Assembly: GCA_012274445.1 (NCBI GenBank)
Contig: JAAROD010000093.1
Span: forward strand, 620,001-684,000
From: Sclerotiophoma versabilis
Taxonomy: Eukaryota > Ascomycota > Dothideomycetes > Pleosporales > Didymellaceae
DNA length: 64,000 nucleotides
Direction of reading: 5' to 3'
Each line of letters opens with the position of its first letter. Position 1 is the first letter of the stretch. Position numbers and translations under genes: made by a program. Of the stretch, positions 1-12,651 are shown one piece after another. The notes under the pieces were generated by a model. That model was not told the origin of the DNA. It did not search any database and worked only from the letters and a program-made list of their open reading frames with translations.

Positions 1-2271
1 GATGGGCTCGACAACCCGACTCGATACCTCAAACTCGCTGGCATGATCGATTAAACCAGCCCAATTGTCCATCTCACCTGATGAATAGAGCCTAGCGCAA
101 CGTCCTCAAGGCTGCGATGAAAGGAGTCCGCCCTAGATCCCCCTTTCCATGCGTGTAGAGGCTTATCCTTGCACCCCTGACATATCGACGTACTTGGCTC
201 ATGAGGGAAACGTGTTCCGTGTGACAAAAAGCAACTCCAAGAAGTGACAAAGTGCTGCGCTGCAACTTACCACGGCGGAGATAATAGTGGGATCTGTGCT
301 GCGGCAGTACGGCTGGCCGCTCGCTAGCCTAAAAGAGCCGGCCACAGCTGGCCGTTCGAAAAGAGTTAGTGTCGATCAACGTCTGTTCTCACTCAGCGTT
401 CAGGCACGGCCCGTATCCCACCCCAGTACCTACAACAATGTCTTTGCGCGTCATTTACGGTACCAATCACAAACATGCCAGTAGCGACGGATGCTGACGG
501 ATCGAATGGAAGCACAAGCCGACAGTGACTAAAATCTCGGCAGGGATGGCATCACCATTTGCATTAAACAATAACTCTGACTATCACAACCTAAGTACTG
601 ATAGTGCTCGGCCGCTTCCGGCTTCCAGGCCATGCAATGAGAGGGAAATATACTCCAAGCCTACTCTCACATTCCGGACTGATGCAATTCGCATCCAATC
701 TCTTATTCAGTAGCGTCCATATTGCATGCATCAGACACTCCAGTTCTTTTGCCGTCTTCTTTATTCTAATGTAGTCCAAGTTTACAACGCAGAGAATACT
801 CAGCGCTTTCTTCCACTCCAGACCATGTCTTACTACAGTAACTACTGCGGATATACTCAGGAGCAAAAGCTTAACATCATCGATTAACGAACCCTTTGTG
901 CTCGCAAGTCATATCGCAAGACCTCGGCTATCTAGTAGATACCTTCCGCTACCGCGGATGTCGATCCAAAAAAGAGCCCCGGGAACGATTGTAAGAATTG
1001 TGTGAAGCATTCCAGTGGTAGAATGATACCTTCATTAAGCATTGTCAACATAAGCAGCCGCCCTTAAGCTCTTTTTTATACTTTTAATACCGCCTGTGAG
1101 TGCTTCTTCCTTTTCGTAAACTTCGCGGTTCCTGTCTGCGGGGTACAATGCCCAGGGTTTCACTTGAGTATGTTCCATTGCTATCAGCCCTACAAAGCCT
1201 CTATCCACTACCTATCAGTATAGTTGTAAGTATACTCCTAGAGTGATCTTCTTACCATTATTTATGCCTACATTAAACCCCAATGTTCACATGTTGGCGT
1301 ACGACCGGGACAGTTTTGCTTTTCTTCGTCTTTGCCATGGCGACTGAAGGTATTCAGCAAAGTGATGGTCGACGGTGGAGGTCTCAAGCTGCCATATATA
1401 GGAAGCAGTTGGAACTACTCCTCAATTCACTAGCGCTGCGGTATGGGGCAGCTGCTACTAAAGTTCACTTGCAACGAAACACGTTATTCAAGATAGACAT
1501 CTGCATATGCGTAGATACTTTGGTATGCATGTCAAAGCAGTTAGTCACCAGAACCCCACACAAGATCCTTCAACGTCTTGTACTCCTGCATCTTCGAGTC
1601 TAATTTTGCACACGAGGCGTTAGCTTATACCGTATTCCCTTTTTTGTGTGGAGCGTAGAGAGGCTGTGGTGTTGCTCGATGTTTGGCGGGGTGCGGCCGC
1701 AGGTGCAGCCGCCGCGCGTACAGACAATGGCGTGCTTGTCTTGGCTGAGGACCCGGTCTTGCTCTGACCGGGACTTATCTCAACCGACATGGTTCATCGG
1801 TAACGCTAGTATTGATAAATCTTTTGAGCTGGTCTTTCAGGCACAATCTTTACAGACCTACCATCAATCGTACCATCATTTGCGTAAGTCGTACAAGGCT
1901 TCGTGCGAGCGGTGTGACTAGATGTATGGACCCCGGTGGGAGGACTGGAGTGGTGGTCAAGGCATATTATTAGAATGACGTCGCATTCCTGCATGACCTG
2001 TCATTGAGAGCGATCATGATTCGAGCCACGTACTGTTATGCTGTACGACAGCTCATTGGCACTTCGGCCAGGATTGAGCACCAATCGCAGCCCGGTGAAT
2101 GCACGTCGCCACGATCACGTGCATCGATCCCGCTTGCCCGTCGCCCGCTTTATCCTTGACATATGTACGAGGGCATTGCACAGTCTCAATATTCTCTTTA
2201 TCCACGGTGTGACCGTTCAGTGAGGAATCCGTTCCAAGGTGATTGCTAAAAGTCGGGAGTATTTCCAAAAC
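1..2271. other. No supported gene
   Basis: Short open frames exist on both strands, but none shows a domain, a biased composition or convincing splice signals. I see no repeat or terminal-inverted-repeat structure here. It is treated as intergenic or decayed DNA. Confidence 0.5.
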
Positions 2272-2998
2272 ATGTACTGCAAACGTTGTGAAAGACATTT
2301 CCCAAGCAGTCACGCCATCGCGCAACATCTCGACGATTCGAGCCACCATCATCGATGCTCTGTTTGTACTTTCGATGGAATATCATGGGATAACTTGCTT
2401 GAACACCACCGCTCGACTAAGCACAAAGCAGTATGTCAGGGATGCGATGATGGCGATGGGATGATCTGGGATCCAAAAAGCAGAGAATACCTCGACCACC
2501 TCGATGAGGATAACGTCTGTTCTATCTGTGAAGGTCACTTCTATAACCCAAGCAATCTTGAACGTGTAGGTCGGCCCTGTACCAGTAATGTCAACAAGCT
2601 AATGTCACAAAAAGCACAAGATATCCCACTTGGACCGTAATATCGAGTGTTACGGATGCTATCGAAAATTCAAGACCTATCCGTACATGATTCTACATAT
2701 CGAAAATGGAGGCTGCAAGTCAGATATCACTTCTCAAGACCTGAACATGACCGCAGCTCAATGCTACCAATCGCACAAATTTATCGACGAAGACTACCGC
2801 GCGGACATGCTCGACGGCGATGACCTCGAAGAATTGTATACAGACACTGTTTTTCCTTTCCAGTGCCCAGGTTGCGATAGTGACTTTTCGACGCTTTCTG
2901 GCTTGCTTCAGCATGCCTCAAGTCACACATGCGAACAGACCCTGCAATCGGGTGCAATCGGAAAGGTAGTCAAGTGGTTGGATAAACAGCATAGATAA
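2272..2998 (+). CDS. C2H2 zinc-finger protein, two exons
   Basis: Exon 1 is 2272-2565 and exon 2 is 2615-2998, joined over a 49-bp intron (donor GTAGGT at 2566, branch-like CTAAT, acceptor AG at 2613-2614). The join is supported because it rebuilds a perfect finger: CSIC, 12 residues, then HKISH, spacing C-x2-C-x12-H-x3-H. Two further fingers near the N-terminus (CKRC...H..., CSVC...H...) have the form C-x2-C-x12-H-x5-H. Weaker Cys pairs follow (CQGC, CYGC, CPGC), giving about six finger-like units in roughly 225 residues. The ATG at 2272 starts directly at the first finger (MYCKRC), so an upstream exon is possible. Proteins of this kind in fungi are nuclear nucleic-acid-binding proteins of unknown target. 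No operon-like context. Confidence 0.75.
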
Positions 2999-3546
2999 AT
3001 TACAGGTCTTTTTTTCCCGTCAGTACCGACCCACATAGCTCTGTTTAATCACTAACGCAGCTGTTCCTACCATCTCATCGCTCATCCACTCCAGAATGAC
3101 AGCTCTAGGAAGGAGAGGCTGGGACGGGACTGTCTACGCGTGTCTCGAGCATAATTGAGCGCAAGGAACTGTGGCTGATGTACTTTGGCGGCTCAGTCAA
3201 CTGTGATAAGAAGATGCAAGGCTGCAGCGACAAGGATAGCCGAAGGGGTTGGCCAGACTCAGATCTGTCCGGCGATGTCTGAGGACGCATGGCGGATCTT
3301 TTGGTTTGGCCTGATCGTGATCAAGTAGATCAAGAGACAACTCGCACGAATGGATGGCCAGAACAAAAGTAGCAGTAGAAGCAGCTAAGACTACGCTTGA
3401 AACCATGTGTTTTGAGTGGCAAATGAAAGCTCTGTTGTTGAGACACCTCAGTTTCAAAAGTGGTGGTGGTGTTGGTGGGGTGGGCCAAAGATACCCCGGC
3501 CAGCTTACTTCAAAAACAGACTGGTCCGTTCGATCGGTGCTAGGTA
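2999..3546. other. No supported gene
   Basis: Overlapping short open frames lie on both strands, none recognisable. The stretch ends at the TA dinucleotide (3545-3546) that is the target site of the following transposon. Confidence 0.45.
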
Positions 3547-5376
3547 ACGTGAGTGGCAAGCGAGTCGCCCACTTTTGCCAAGACCACACCTTACTCTACC
3601 TTCTATCTAATGTCTCAACAACCTGATCTTGAATTGCTCTCTTGTGAGGACAGGATTATCCTTGCTATTCAAGCTATAAAATCCGACGCGTCAATAAGCC
3701 AACGGCGCGCTGCTACTATCTACAACGTTCCTCGAAGGACCCTTGGTGACCGACGCGCCAAAACCACTTCACGACGCGACTCCCATCCCAACTCATCAAA
3801 GCTTACTAGGCCTGAAGAGGGGGCAATTGTACAATACATAAGAAAGCTTGACGCGCGAGGCTTTGCCCCAACACTCAGCTACGTACGTGAAATGGCTAAT
3901 CAACTGCTGGCTGCCCGTAGGGGTGGCTAGGTTGGAGAAAAATGGGCCAGGAACCTTGTACGCCGGAAGCCTGAGATCAAGTCTCAAGTAACTAGACATC
4001 GCGATTGCCAGAGAGCCCTGTGCAGCGACCTAGCTATTATCAGTCCCTGGTTTGACCTTGTACGCAATGTCGAAGCCAAGTATGGTATTCTGGACGAAGA
4101 CACCTACAACTTTGACGAGACTGGCTTCCAGATGGGTATTGGAGGGTCTGTGAAGGTAGTAACAGCCTCTGAGAGACGTCTTAAGCCAATTGGGGTCCAG
4201 CCTGGCGACCGTGAGTGGGCAACGTTAATTGCTGGCATCAACGCTATGGGGTGGATGATCCCACCTTTCTTTATCTTTAAAGCAAAGAACCACGACCAAG
4301 CCTGGTATCACATTCCTAAAGACTGGAGGATAGGTGTCAGTAACAATGGCTGGACAACAAATAAGTTTGGTCTTGACTGGTTGCAGCACTTTATCCAGCA
4401 TACAGAGGCCCGGACAGTAGGTAGTCACCAGCTGCTTATTCTTGATGGCCATGAGAGCCACAAGTCACTTGCCTTCCAGGATCTGTGTGAGGAGAACAAG
4501 ATTATTACTCTCTGTATGCCTCCTCATGCGTCACATATCCTTTAGCCGCTTGACGTGGGCTGTTTTGCCTCCCTAAAGCGGGAGTACAAGGAGGAAATCA
4601 GAGTCGAGTCTTGGCAGACAGCCACATTGCCCACGTTGATAAAAAGGCCTTCCTTGCCGCCTTTCAGCAGGTAAACAATGGGGGCTTTTTCGTGGAATAA
4701 TATCAGATCAAGCTTCAGAGCAACTGGCTTGGTTCCAGATAACCCAGAGGCGGTGCTATCAAAGCTGGAAGTGAAGCCTTGTACGCCATCGCCACCTCCA
4801 CCAGGGCCTACCCCCTGGCAACCTAAAACACCAAGCAATGCTGCTGAAATTGAAGCTCAATCAACATTAATCTTAAAGAGGATAAGAGACTATAGAAATT
4901 CATCAACAGAATCAATCCGTGAGATAGTGCAGCAGTTTCAAAAGGGAGCTGAAATAACAGTGCATACCCAGGTGCTTATGACAGCTGAAATAGTTAAGCT
5001 TCAAGCTGCAAACAAAGCTGCTTCTGAGCGTAAAGCACGTAAGAAAAAGCGATTCAGCATGGAGGAACTCTATCACAGCAAGAGGCAGAGGAGATAATTA
5101 AGCGTAAGGATGCTGAGGCACTGGTTGAGGCAGAGAGGCGTAACAAGAGGGTACAAGCAGTTAGCAGTAGAGGGGGTATTCGACGCTGTAAGAGGTGTAG
5201 TGAGGTAGGGCACAACAAGCGCACATGTAGAAAAGTTGCAGCAGAGATAGAGGATTAATTTGACGTACTGTGCACTATAGTACAGTGTTGTAGTGTTGAG
5301 TTATAGTTGTGCAAAGGTAGATTCTCTTAAAAGGTGGGCGACTCGCTTGCCCGGGCGACTCGCTTGCCACTCATGT
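3547..5376 (+). mobile_element. Degraded Fot1/pogo-like DNA transposon (copy 1)
   Basis: This is an 1830-bp element flanked by TA on both sides (3545-3546 and 5377-5378). The terminal inverted repeat is visible: the left end at 3547 reads acgtgagtggcaagcgagtc, and the right end, 5353-5376, is its reverse complement with one mismatch. A second copy of the subterminal motif gggcgactcgcttgcc lies at 5335-5350. The single transposase frame is broken. TA duplication, TIR length and DDE protein place it in the pogo branch of Tc1/mariner. Confidence 0.9.
3610..5258 (+). pseudogene. Broken pogo-type DDE transposase (copy 1)
   Basis: The start is at ATG 3610. The N-terminal third has a helix-turn-helix/CENPB-like region (SISQRRAATIYNVPRRTL). 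The catalytic core follows with the three conserved acidic contexts YNFDETGF, LILDGHESH and PLDVGCF. The C-terminus is coiled and basic and ends in a CCHC zinc knuckle (CKRCSEVGHNKRTC, about 5188-5230). The frame is interrupted near 3930, by a TAG at 4543-4545 where relatives have Gln (CAG to TAG, RIP-like), and again near 4670 and 5097. The same core, about half identical by eye, recurs in the palindrome arms (49.5-50.6 kb). No functional product is expected. Confidence 0.9.
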
Positions 5377-6310
5377 TAGAAGCTTTCGAGGGTTCCCCTC
5401 TTGTAAAAGCTCGCTGACTGCTCAGTGCGAAAGCTCATGCTAGCAGTCCGTTCGTGTTACCCCCTTTTACCTGTGGAACAGCATTCTGTGCCCCTCTCTT
5501 GTGGCACCGTCGCATGAACAAGCAAGCTCGCGATGCGCTCAGCTTCGGCAGCACTTCGGAGCTTCAGCCCTCCTACCTGTACATTGATCTTGTAGACGGC
5601 CCTTTTCTTATTGTTGAAGGATATAAGCAGTATGCTCCCGATGTTGGAGTTGCAGGACTTTCAACGCGGTTCCACCAATGCCGGAAAGGATGCCGTAGTG
5701 CATTGCAAGAACCAAATCGCAGACTTTTAGTTGCACCCGGTGCTCCCTCGCTTCTACTCTTCGGACATTAATCACCGTGACGCCGTCACTCGTATCGTGG
5801 GCAGCTGCATAGCTCCTATACCTGTAGGGTACGCGGTCGGTAACATGCATAACGGCAACGGCGGCAGCCCGCAGACAAACCAGCGGAACGAGAACGTAGA
5901 TCCGTTGTTATGATTCGCCGTCGATTGTTCGTCGTCTCCTGGAGTAGTTCACAACGATGCAGTGACAGAGAGCAGACCGTGGGCGTATGGCAAGGGTCCA
6001 CCGATCATTGTTGCGCCTACCGAAGCCTTGTCGGTTGTCTGCTTCGTTGGGGCGCTGTACACTCGCGACTCGTTGCTTCTGCTCGTTCAAGCTCGCGTCG
6101 TGACATCAAAGGGGCATCCTTATCTTTCGCTTCCTTGTTGGTCTAACGGCTACCAACTTGACCGTACAAGCTGGGACAGACTCCTTTTCGAGCGTCATGT
6201 AGCAGGAAGAAGTATAACTGTCCGCGGGGTGCTGAAGTCTCTAGATAGCGGCTATCTCACGCACTGTAACGCGCATTGGAGACTCAGACGCAATCACTCA
6301 TCACTTCCGT
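5377..6310. other. No supported gene; upstream region of the Zn2Cys6 gene
   Basis: Short frames only. The stretch directly precedes the regulator starting at 6311 and presumably holds its promoter. I could not identify a convincing TATA or operator. Confidence 0.4.
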
Positions 6311-8047
6311 ATGGCTTCCACGGCCGATGCCAATGCTCTCGTCAAGCGAGCTTGCGATAGGTAGATCCGACTTTTGCAAACCTGCAGCCCGCACTTATTG
6401 ACTCCTAGCAACAGCTGCCATCGAAGAAAGATCAAATGCATTAGCGGAGATGCCAACACATGTCGGGGTTGTGCGTCTGCGAGCCTAGTGTGCACATACA
6501 ATGCCATACCCCAGAAGAAGGGGCCCAAAGGGAGCAGGGCAAGAGTCTTAACTGGGCTGCGCAATAATCAACGAGACGCTATTCTAGATACAGGGTCCCC
6601 GCAAGAGCTAGACGACGATGGTTCTTTGTTTCCTTGCTGCGTGTGTACACTAGACACGTTACCGCCAGGGCTTGTCGAGCAGTGCGTCGATTTATTTTTC
6701 GCCGAGATCTATCTATCACAGCCTGTTCTGGAGCGGCAATATGTTTACGAGGCAGTCGTGAATACGGCCTGCTCGCCCGAAGCGTGTTCCATGGTCCTGG
6801 CGTTGTGTGCCTATACTTTGATCCGGACAGAGACGAAAACGCCTCTGGGCTTCTTCGAGCGTCCAAAGACACCGCGCATAGACGCTCGGTCTGGTAGAAC
6901 TCTACTGGAAATATCCCTTCGCACCCGGGGTAAACACGACTACCGCCAGAACCCCACATACCAGACCACCCTTGCCTCGTGGTTCTATTACAGATGTTAC
7001 GTGGAACTGGCGAAGGAGAATGAAGCATGGTTCTATCTTCGGGAAGCAGCGACACAGGCGCAGCTGCTTGGGATGCACGACGAGGAAAGGTATCGTCTCA
7101 GACCGAACGATGCCGCTCAGAAGCGCGTGCTGTTTTGGCTGCTCTTTATTGCGGAAAGGTACTAGTGTAGTTCGTTCAATTCGCGCAGTTCACAGCTCTT
7201 ACAGTGGCCAGAACACACTGCATCCGACAACGTTACCCGGTAACACTTCACGCAACCATCCACCCACCCTCGCCAAGCGAACTCCACCTCGATCAATCAG
7301 TCGCTGCGGGGCTTGAGTGCATGATCAGACTGTACAAGAACATCGACAGCGCTTTCGTGGACCTCTGGAACGGAGTCCAACATCACCCGTATCCCGTGTG
7401 GATATGTGAGCTGCAAATGAAACTCCTTGAAACCGTGCCTGGGTCCATTCAGTGTACAGAGGGTCAAGCCGTCGAGATCCAGGTCACGCAGCACTGGCTG
7501 CGAGCGGTGGCTTGGCAGCTGTGCTCCTCTCAAAGGCTCACCAACAACTTGGCTAATGACTCGATGCTATTCTTGTGCCCGATCTGCATTGCAAACGATC
7601 TCGAGACCGCCTTGGAGGGATTCTCGCAATTTGCCATAGATGCTCATGGCGATGATCTGGTGAGTCTTGTGACAGTAACCTTCTGCTCTTTGTGCTTCCA
7701 TTCTTCCCCGCACATCTGGCCAGCTCGGCCTCGTGTGTTGTATTACTCGTTCTTCCATAGCACACCTTCTCGTGTTCGACCTCTTGCTGTTCTCCGAACT
7801 AACATGAGCTCACTAGGCTGGAAAGGTCTTTCACGTCGCTTGCTGCTTGGTTGACGATGTCGCTCGTCTTTCCCTCTTCCTCCCTGCAGAAGCATCCACG
7901 TCCGACCCACATAAATGCATCTTTCGCCTGTGGAGATTCATTCGGAAATTCCACAGTGGACAATCTCGATATCTGCCACTTTTCCTCGCCAAGCTGCAAG
8001 AGGCCCTGCCGAACCTTCCCTATCTCTGGTCACTGAGCTTGGTTTAG
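6311..8047 (+). CDS. Zn(II)2Cys6 fungal transcription factor, four exons
   Basis: Exons are 6311-6360, 6415-7158, 7212-7659 and 7817-8047 (about 490 aa). The introns are 54, 53 and 157 bp; the last is the least certain. The first intron splits the zinc cluster, and splicing gives ACDSCHRRKIKC followed by TCRGC and SLVC, a complete C-x2-C-x6-C-x7-C-x2-C-x6-C binuclear zinc cluster at residues 15-43. A basic linker rich in Lys/Gly/Pro follows (QKKGPKGSRARVL). The middle region holds the motif YLREAATQAQLLGMHDEERY and LLFIAER-THCIRQRYPVTL, typical of the fungal middle homology region. The C-terminus (SRYLPLFLAKLQEALP) matches the usual end of this family. The linker resembles that of many sugar-utilisation-type regulators, but that is recall and no target can be assigned. 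It should act in the nucleus. The gene looks intact. Confidence 0.85.
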
Positions 8048-9663
8048 AGGGTTCCTGATGCCTTCACTTGGCTTCGATGCTAGTGGACGCGACAGGCCGT
8101 GCTCAGACTCACACATATACGATGACAGCTAGGGCACTTCCGCCGTCGCTTCATCGTGTGACAGGAGTAATTAATGTGTAGACGTATAAATGGGATGGTG
8201 CGTGCTTAACAACACCGAGTAGCAAGCCGAGAAGTCGCTTGTACAAACTGCGTGGATATTGCCCCGTCGTGCTCTAAACTAATGTGATGTATAGCATGCT
8301 CTGGACGATCGGCATCCAGAGCCATGTGGAGCTCCCATGATCCAAGGCGTTGTCGTTACTGCTGGTTACTAGTCCAGCCTATCCGGGTATCCATAGCAAC
8401 AGATCGTGCTGGTGAAGATGGTGGTGTAACGGCCTACGCGAAGAACCAGGCCGATTCCGACTGCAAGCAGTACAGGCGAGATGGCTCATGAAGAGCGCAG
8501 TGATACAAGTGCAGTTTACAGTGCACGCGGAGTGATGATTAGTAACGGCTATGTGGGATGCATACCATGACCAGACAATGGGATCACGTCTCCACCACGA
8601 AGATATAGGAAGTGAACGTGAGTGGGTTGCGTTGGACCGCGAGTGGTTGTACAAAAAGCATGCTATGGAGATGGAAGCAATAGAGTACATTGGAGATGAA
8701 GAGCCCAACTCAACGACTAGCAAAAACAGCACATAAAAGCCTGGTGGAACGATGCGACGACGCCATCTGACGTTTGAGTTTACGTGCAGACAAGCCACCT
8801 GGCCTACCACTCTCCAGCCAAGGCCATCTCAAGGGCCAGATATCTTGTGCTTCTCCAGCTTTGTCGACGTGGGACCAGACCGAACTGGTTGGCTTGAGAG
8901 CTCTTTGGCCGCATTCTCTTGTGCAGCCATCTTCTGCAGCAGTAGTCCTTGCATGTATAGCGCATCCACGGTCAGACCTGCCCCTCTATCGCGCCCAAAG
9001 TCAACGTACTCGATCGCAAAGGACGTGCCGCAGGGAGCTGGAAAGCTTGGCAGCTCTTTGACGACGCTTCTCCGTGGATCTATTGCATCGCCTGTCGCAG
9101 CGGGGTTACCAAGCATTCTGGCAGACTGCAGCTGTTATTTGTCCTGCGTGTTGAGAAAGCTCGGCCACCGGTTGGCAGTTCGGCGCTATGGACAGTCGTG
9201 GGTGCAAAGAGAAGGCAGCGTGTGTGCTGTAACGTTTGTATTTATCGATCCGTGACGAAGCTGGGTAGCAAGCATCTTCGAAAGAGCAATTTTCTTTTCT
9301 TATCAAAACAGTCGATACGCGGGTCGAAGGGCCTCAATCTTGAGCTTCGGGATCCTATTTCAGCCAATCCTCAAGGGGGTCCGATTCTCGAGCGGGCTGG
9401 TGTCAGGCCTGCATCCTTGTTACCATGAGCCATGCCTTCAACACCAAGCGTACTGGTAGCTCGAGGAGACTCTCTACGCAATAAAGACTTGTCGGCACTT
9501 CCACAACAGCCATCAAAACTCTATACAACGTAGTGTCGACTGAGAAGTGACAGTTTGTAGGACCAAATGCGGCACCTCGCTGAAAGTGACAGAAGGGCAT
9601 GTCCTAGCACAGGGTGGCCCATTTTGGGGACCCTTTCTGTTATAAATGCTGTGATAAAGTGCC
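8048..9663. other. Mostly unassigned DNA
   Basis: Only one weakly plausible minus-strand frame (8829-9116) and a charged 61-residue plus-strand frame (8551-8736) are seen. Neither has a recognisable domain. No repeat structure was seen. Confidence 0.35.
8829..9116 (-). CDS. Hypothetical small protein (weak)
   Basis: A 95-residue frame. Its second half has natural-looking amphipathic composition (ALYMQGLLLQKMAAQENAAKEL), suggesting a helical segment. No domain is recognised, and it may be an exon of a larger minus-strand gene or chance. Confidence 0.25.
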   Translation of the reverse strand: MLGNPAATGDAIDPRRSVVKELPSFPAPCGTSFAIEYVDFGRDRGAGLTVDALYMQGLLLQKMAAQENAAKELSSQPVRSGPTSTKLEKHKISGP

Positions 9664-10659
9664 ATGGCTCTAGATGAACCCAGAATGCGTTCAAAAGTGG
9701 CCGTACTATCGGTTTTTGCTGCAGCTGCAATTGCATTCGCTGTTCTCGCGGCACAGACGCAGTCCAAGAGAAACGCCAAAGCTGGGATACTCATGCTGAG
9801 GGTAAGATGTCGTTCGAGGGAAGCGGCTGCTCACTGGCTGACAGACAGCCTGAGATAGCTCAACGCGACAGCCTTCACCCACGATGTTGTTCTCGGCGCA
9901 GGCATCCTTGGACGTCGCAACGTCCTCCAGGATCTTGAGGGCGCAGCTAAGAGTCTGACGAGTGACGCAAGCACGCTGGCTCCCAGCGTTATCGACAACG
10001 CTAAGAGTGCCATCAACGCGGCCATGACGGCAGGTCCAGCGGTTGCCAGTCGAATAGAAAGCGCTGCAGGGGCTCTCGCCACTCCTGCTGTCGAGGACAT
10101 AGAGCAGCATATACCGAAGAACTGCTCGATAGGCACGCGACTTGTCTGTGTTGGCTACGCGCACAACATCTCATGCTCTGACTTGCCGTTGAACCTGTCC
10201 AGCCTGGTTTCGGGAGTCACTTCAGGCTTGTCCAGCATGTTAGCCAGCAGCATCGACGACGCTCTTCGTGACAAAATCGATCAGTTGCAACCGACAGCCG
10301 ACCGTCTCAGTGCGCTCTCAGCGTACTTTCGACAGCTGCTGGCCCTGGGTGCCGTGCTCATGGCAACCCTACTGGTCCTCTTCGTTTGCTCAGCTTTTGT
10401 CTCGCTATCAAAGGTTACCAGCGCCATCTCTCGCCTTAGCGTCCCTTGCAGGATGTTGGTCTTGTCGGTTCTGGGCTTGGTGTGCTGTTCCCCGTTCATC
10501 ATGCTTGCAGCTTTGTTTGTAGCGGTGCAAGCAAGGACAAAGGATCTGCCCCCTTGGATCGAGGCACAAAGCGGCGAAGTCAGCAGACTGTGCTTTGGAG
10601 CGCTCGGATGCGCCGTGGCCATGGCGTTGCTTACAGTGATCACGCCCCTCGTGACGTAG
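9664..10659 (+). CDS. Four-helix membrane protein, SUR7/PalI-like topology
   Basis: Two exons, 9664-9801 and 9859-10659, over a 57-bp intron with donor GTAAGA, phase 0; about 312 aa. The first hydrophobic segment is residues 13-32 (AVLSVFAAAAIAFAVLAAQ). A long polar loop of about 150 residues follows with paired cysteines in the pattern CSIGT..VCVG....SCSDLPLN. Three close transmembrane segments lie in the C-terminal half (QLLALGAVLMATLLVLFVC; LVLSVLGLVCCSPFIMLAAL; LGCAVAMALLTVITPL). One helix, a Cys-bearing outer loop and three helices is the layout of fungal SUR7/PalI plasma-membrane proteins (eisosome/cortical patch or pH sensing). The assignment rests on topology and the Cys loop only. 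Confidence 0.65.
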
Positions 10660-10981
10660 AGCAACCGGGGCCGTTGCGCGATAGAGCTCATAGCATGGCA
10701 TGGTTGAAGTAATACGACGGAAAATCTGGAAGCAGAAGAGCCGGGAGAGGGGGTGGGACTCCGTAGTAAGATGACTGGCGGCTCAACTCACGCTATGCTT
10801 TTGGGTCACTAGCTTCTAATTATTCATAGTGTGGCAGAGTGAGTATCTCTTGAAATTGGGAGAAGTAGATCACAAAGTGGAGTACTGTTGACCAATGCTC
10901 TGCGCCGTTCCTTATTTGGTGCTACTGCCTATACGCGAAGCGTTCCATGTGAAGCCTGCCCTGCCCTGCCCTGCTCTGCCC

Positions 10982-11404
10982 TTACGGGTTTGTACCATCG
11001 CGCAGGTCTTGTTCGACGTCCAGCTGAAGATCTTCAAAGATGTTTACTGCCTGCTGCAGCTTCTCAAGGAACCCCTGCACTTCGCTGAGGAGGTACATGC
11101 TCGCATCCTCCATCTTGTGCTGACAGGCTACTTCTCGACGGAGCCTTTCGTTCTCCTGCTCTGTACGTATGATCATCTGAGATAAGCTAGGCGTTGGCCC
11201 GCACATAAACGCTTGCGTGTCGGCTCGTGTAGCTTCTTGTGGCGCCAGGATCCTTTTATTGCGGGCCATCTCGCGTTCTGTGGATCCTAGAGCGAGGGGA
11301 GGGTCGTTGGCGAAATGAGGAGACGTCTCGACGGGCACGTTATGAGCGTACATCTCAGCGGACACGAGACGACTGGATGTTGTGGGTGCCAAAAGAGCAC
11401 ACAC
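10982..11404 (-). CDS. Hypothetical coiled-coil protein (weak)
   Basis: A 140-residue frame. The C-terminal half is strongly helical and charged (ENERLRREVACQHKMED..., FLEKLQQAVNIFEDLQLDVEQD), as in a coiled coil. No family is recognised. The frame at 11754-12131, same strand and similar character, could be an upstream exon, but I found no clear splice join. Confidence 0.3.
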   Translation of the reverse strand: MCALLAPTTSSRLVSAEMYAHNVPVETSPHFANDPPLALGSTEREMARNKRILAPQEATRADTQAFMCGPTPSLSQMIIRTEQENERLRREVACQHKMEDASMYLLSEVQGFLEKLQQAVNIFEDLQLDVEQDLRDGTNP

Positions 11405-11753
11405 AGTGAGCAGTAGTCGCTGAACTACCTTCTTCTATTTCTTCTTCTTCTTCTATTCTTCGTACGGAGACCTATTTTGGTACCCCCTCAGTGCCTAAAA
11501 TACGAGTCCACATTGGCCTCCCCGCACTCTTGTGATGGACCTGTCTAGGTTTGTCTCTCGCCCGAATGACGATTTCTGTGCCTGCTCCCTGCCCACTTCT
11601 TGACTGCTGGGCATCTCACATCCAAGCTTGCTTTCCGACCCTTCCCAGATAGCTTTTTCGATCCTCCTTGCGTGCATCGTGACCTGCCTCGACAGGGCAG
11701 CTGGAATGGAGAATCCTGGTCTGGTGTCCCTACTGATGCGCAGTGGCTGACTG

Positions 11754-12131
11754 TCACGGTAGAGCCGCCTTCTCACAGCTAAGCCGCTGTGCGCTTGTCA
11801 TTCGTTCCACAGCCAGCGTGCTGAAACACATGCCACTATTGCAGCAGCACCCAGGGCCACGGTATGCATAGTCGGTCGAGACACGCTTGCATTCCTGGAG
11901 GAGCCGGCAGCTCTGCTCCCAGTGTCGAAAGAGGCTACAGTAGCCGTCTTTGAGCCGACCCAGCTCCTCTGAAGTCTTGCAGTGGTCTTCCTGAAGCTCG
12001 ACGTATGCATTGGCAAGTCCCAGATGAGTCTCTCGAGTTTGGCGCAGAGCCGATCGGAGCTGAGCGAGAGAGTCCCAGCTTGTGTACAGCATTTGGCGGC
12101 ACAGATCGGTCGTTGCAGGTACGGAGGCCAT
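11754..12131 (-). CDS. Hypothetical coiled-coil protein (weak)
   Basis: A 125-residue frame, helical and Cys-rich, with heptad-like stretches (LAQLRSALRQTRETHLGLAN, VELQEDHCKTSEELGRL). No family is recognised. It may belong with the frame at 10982-11404. Confidence 0.3.
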   Translation of the reverse strand: MASVPATTDLCRQMLYTSWDSLAQLRSALRQTRETHLGLANAYVELQEDHCKTSEELGRLKDGYCSLFRHWEQSCRLLQECKRVSTDYAYRGPGCCCNSGMCFSTLAVERMTSAQRLSCEKAALP

Positions 12132-12594
12132 ACTTTACCAGCTGAGTGCAAATGGCTGGCCGAGTGGGACATGTGCAGGCGTAACAATCATGACACAATT
12201 ATTAAAAATCGATTTGAACATATAATTGCTGCCTCAAGTAAGTCTCTGATCCTGCTGGGTGAATGGCGGACTCGCGGTGCAGTCCGAAAATAGCACAGTC
12301 GTAAGCTTTAGACGAAGGGAGACTGCTAAAATTAAGTCAGTCCCGCGCCAACGCCAGCACATCCGTCGCTGCCACAAGCATCCTCTCAAATCTCATCGTT
12401 CGCATTTATCTGGAAGGCTTTGTTTTACCAGCTAAACAAAGAGGTGCTTGAAGGCGGAGTGTGTGTGACTAAATAGATTGCCTGCTGTAGTGTTCGATCA
12501 CTGAAGCTGTCACCTACTTGGGTGACTGTTTATGAAGCGCGAGCACTATAGTCGAGTCGATATCGCTCTCCGAGGGTTGAGAGATCGCCTGTGC

Positions 12595-12597
12595 TTA

Positions 12598-12651
<54 letters not shown>
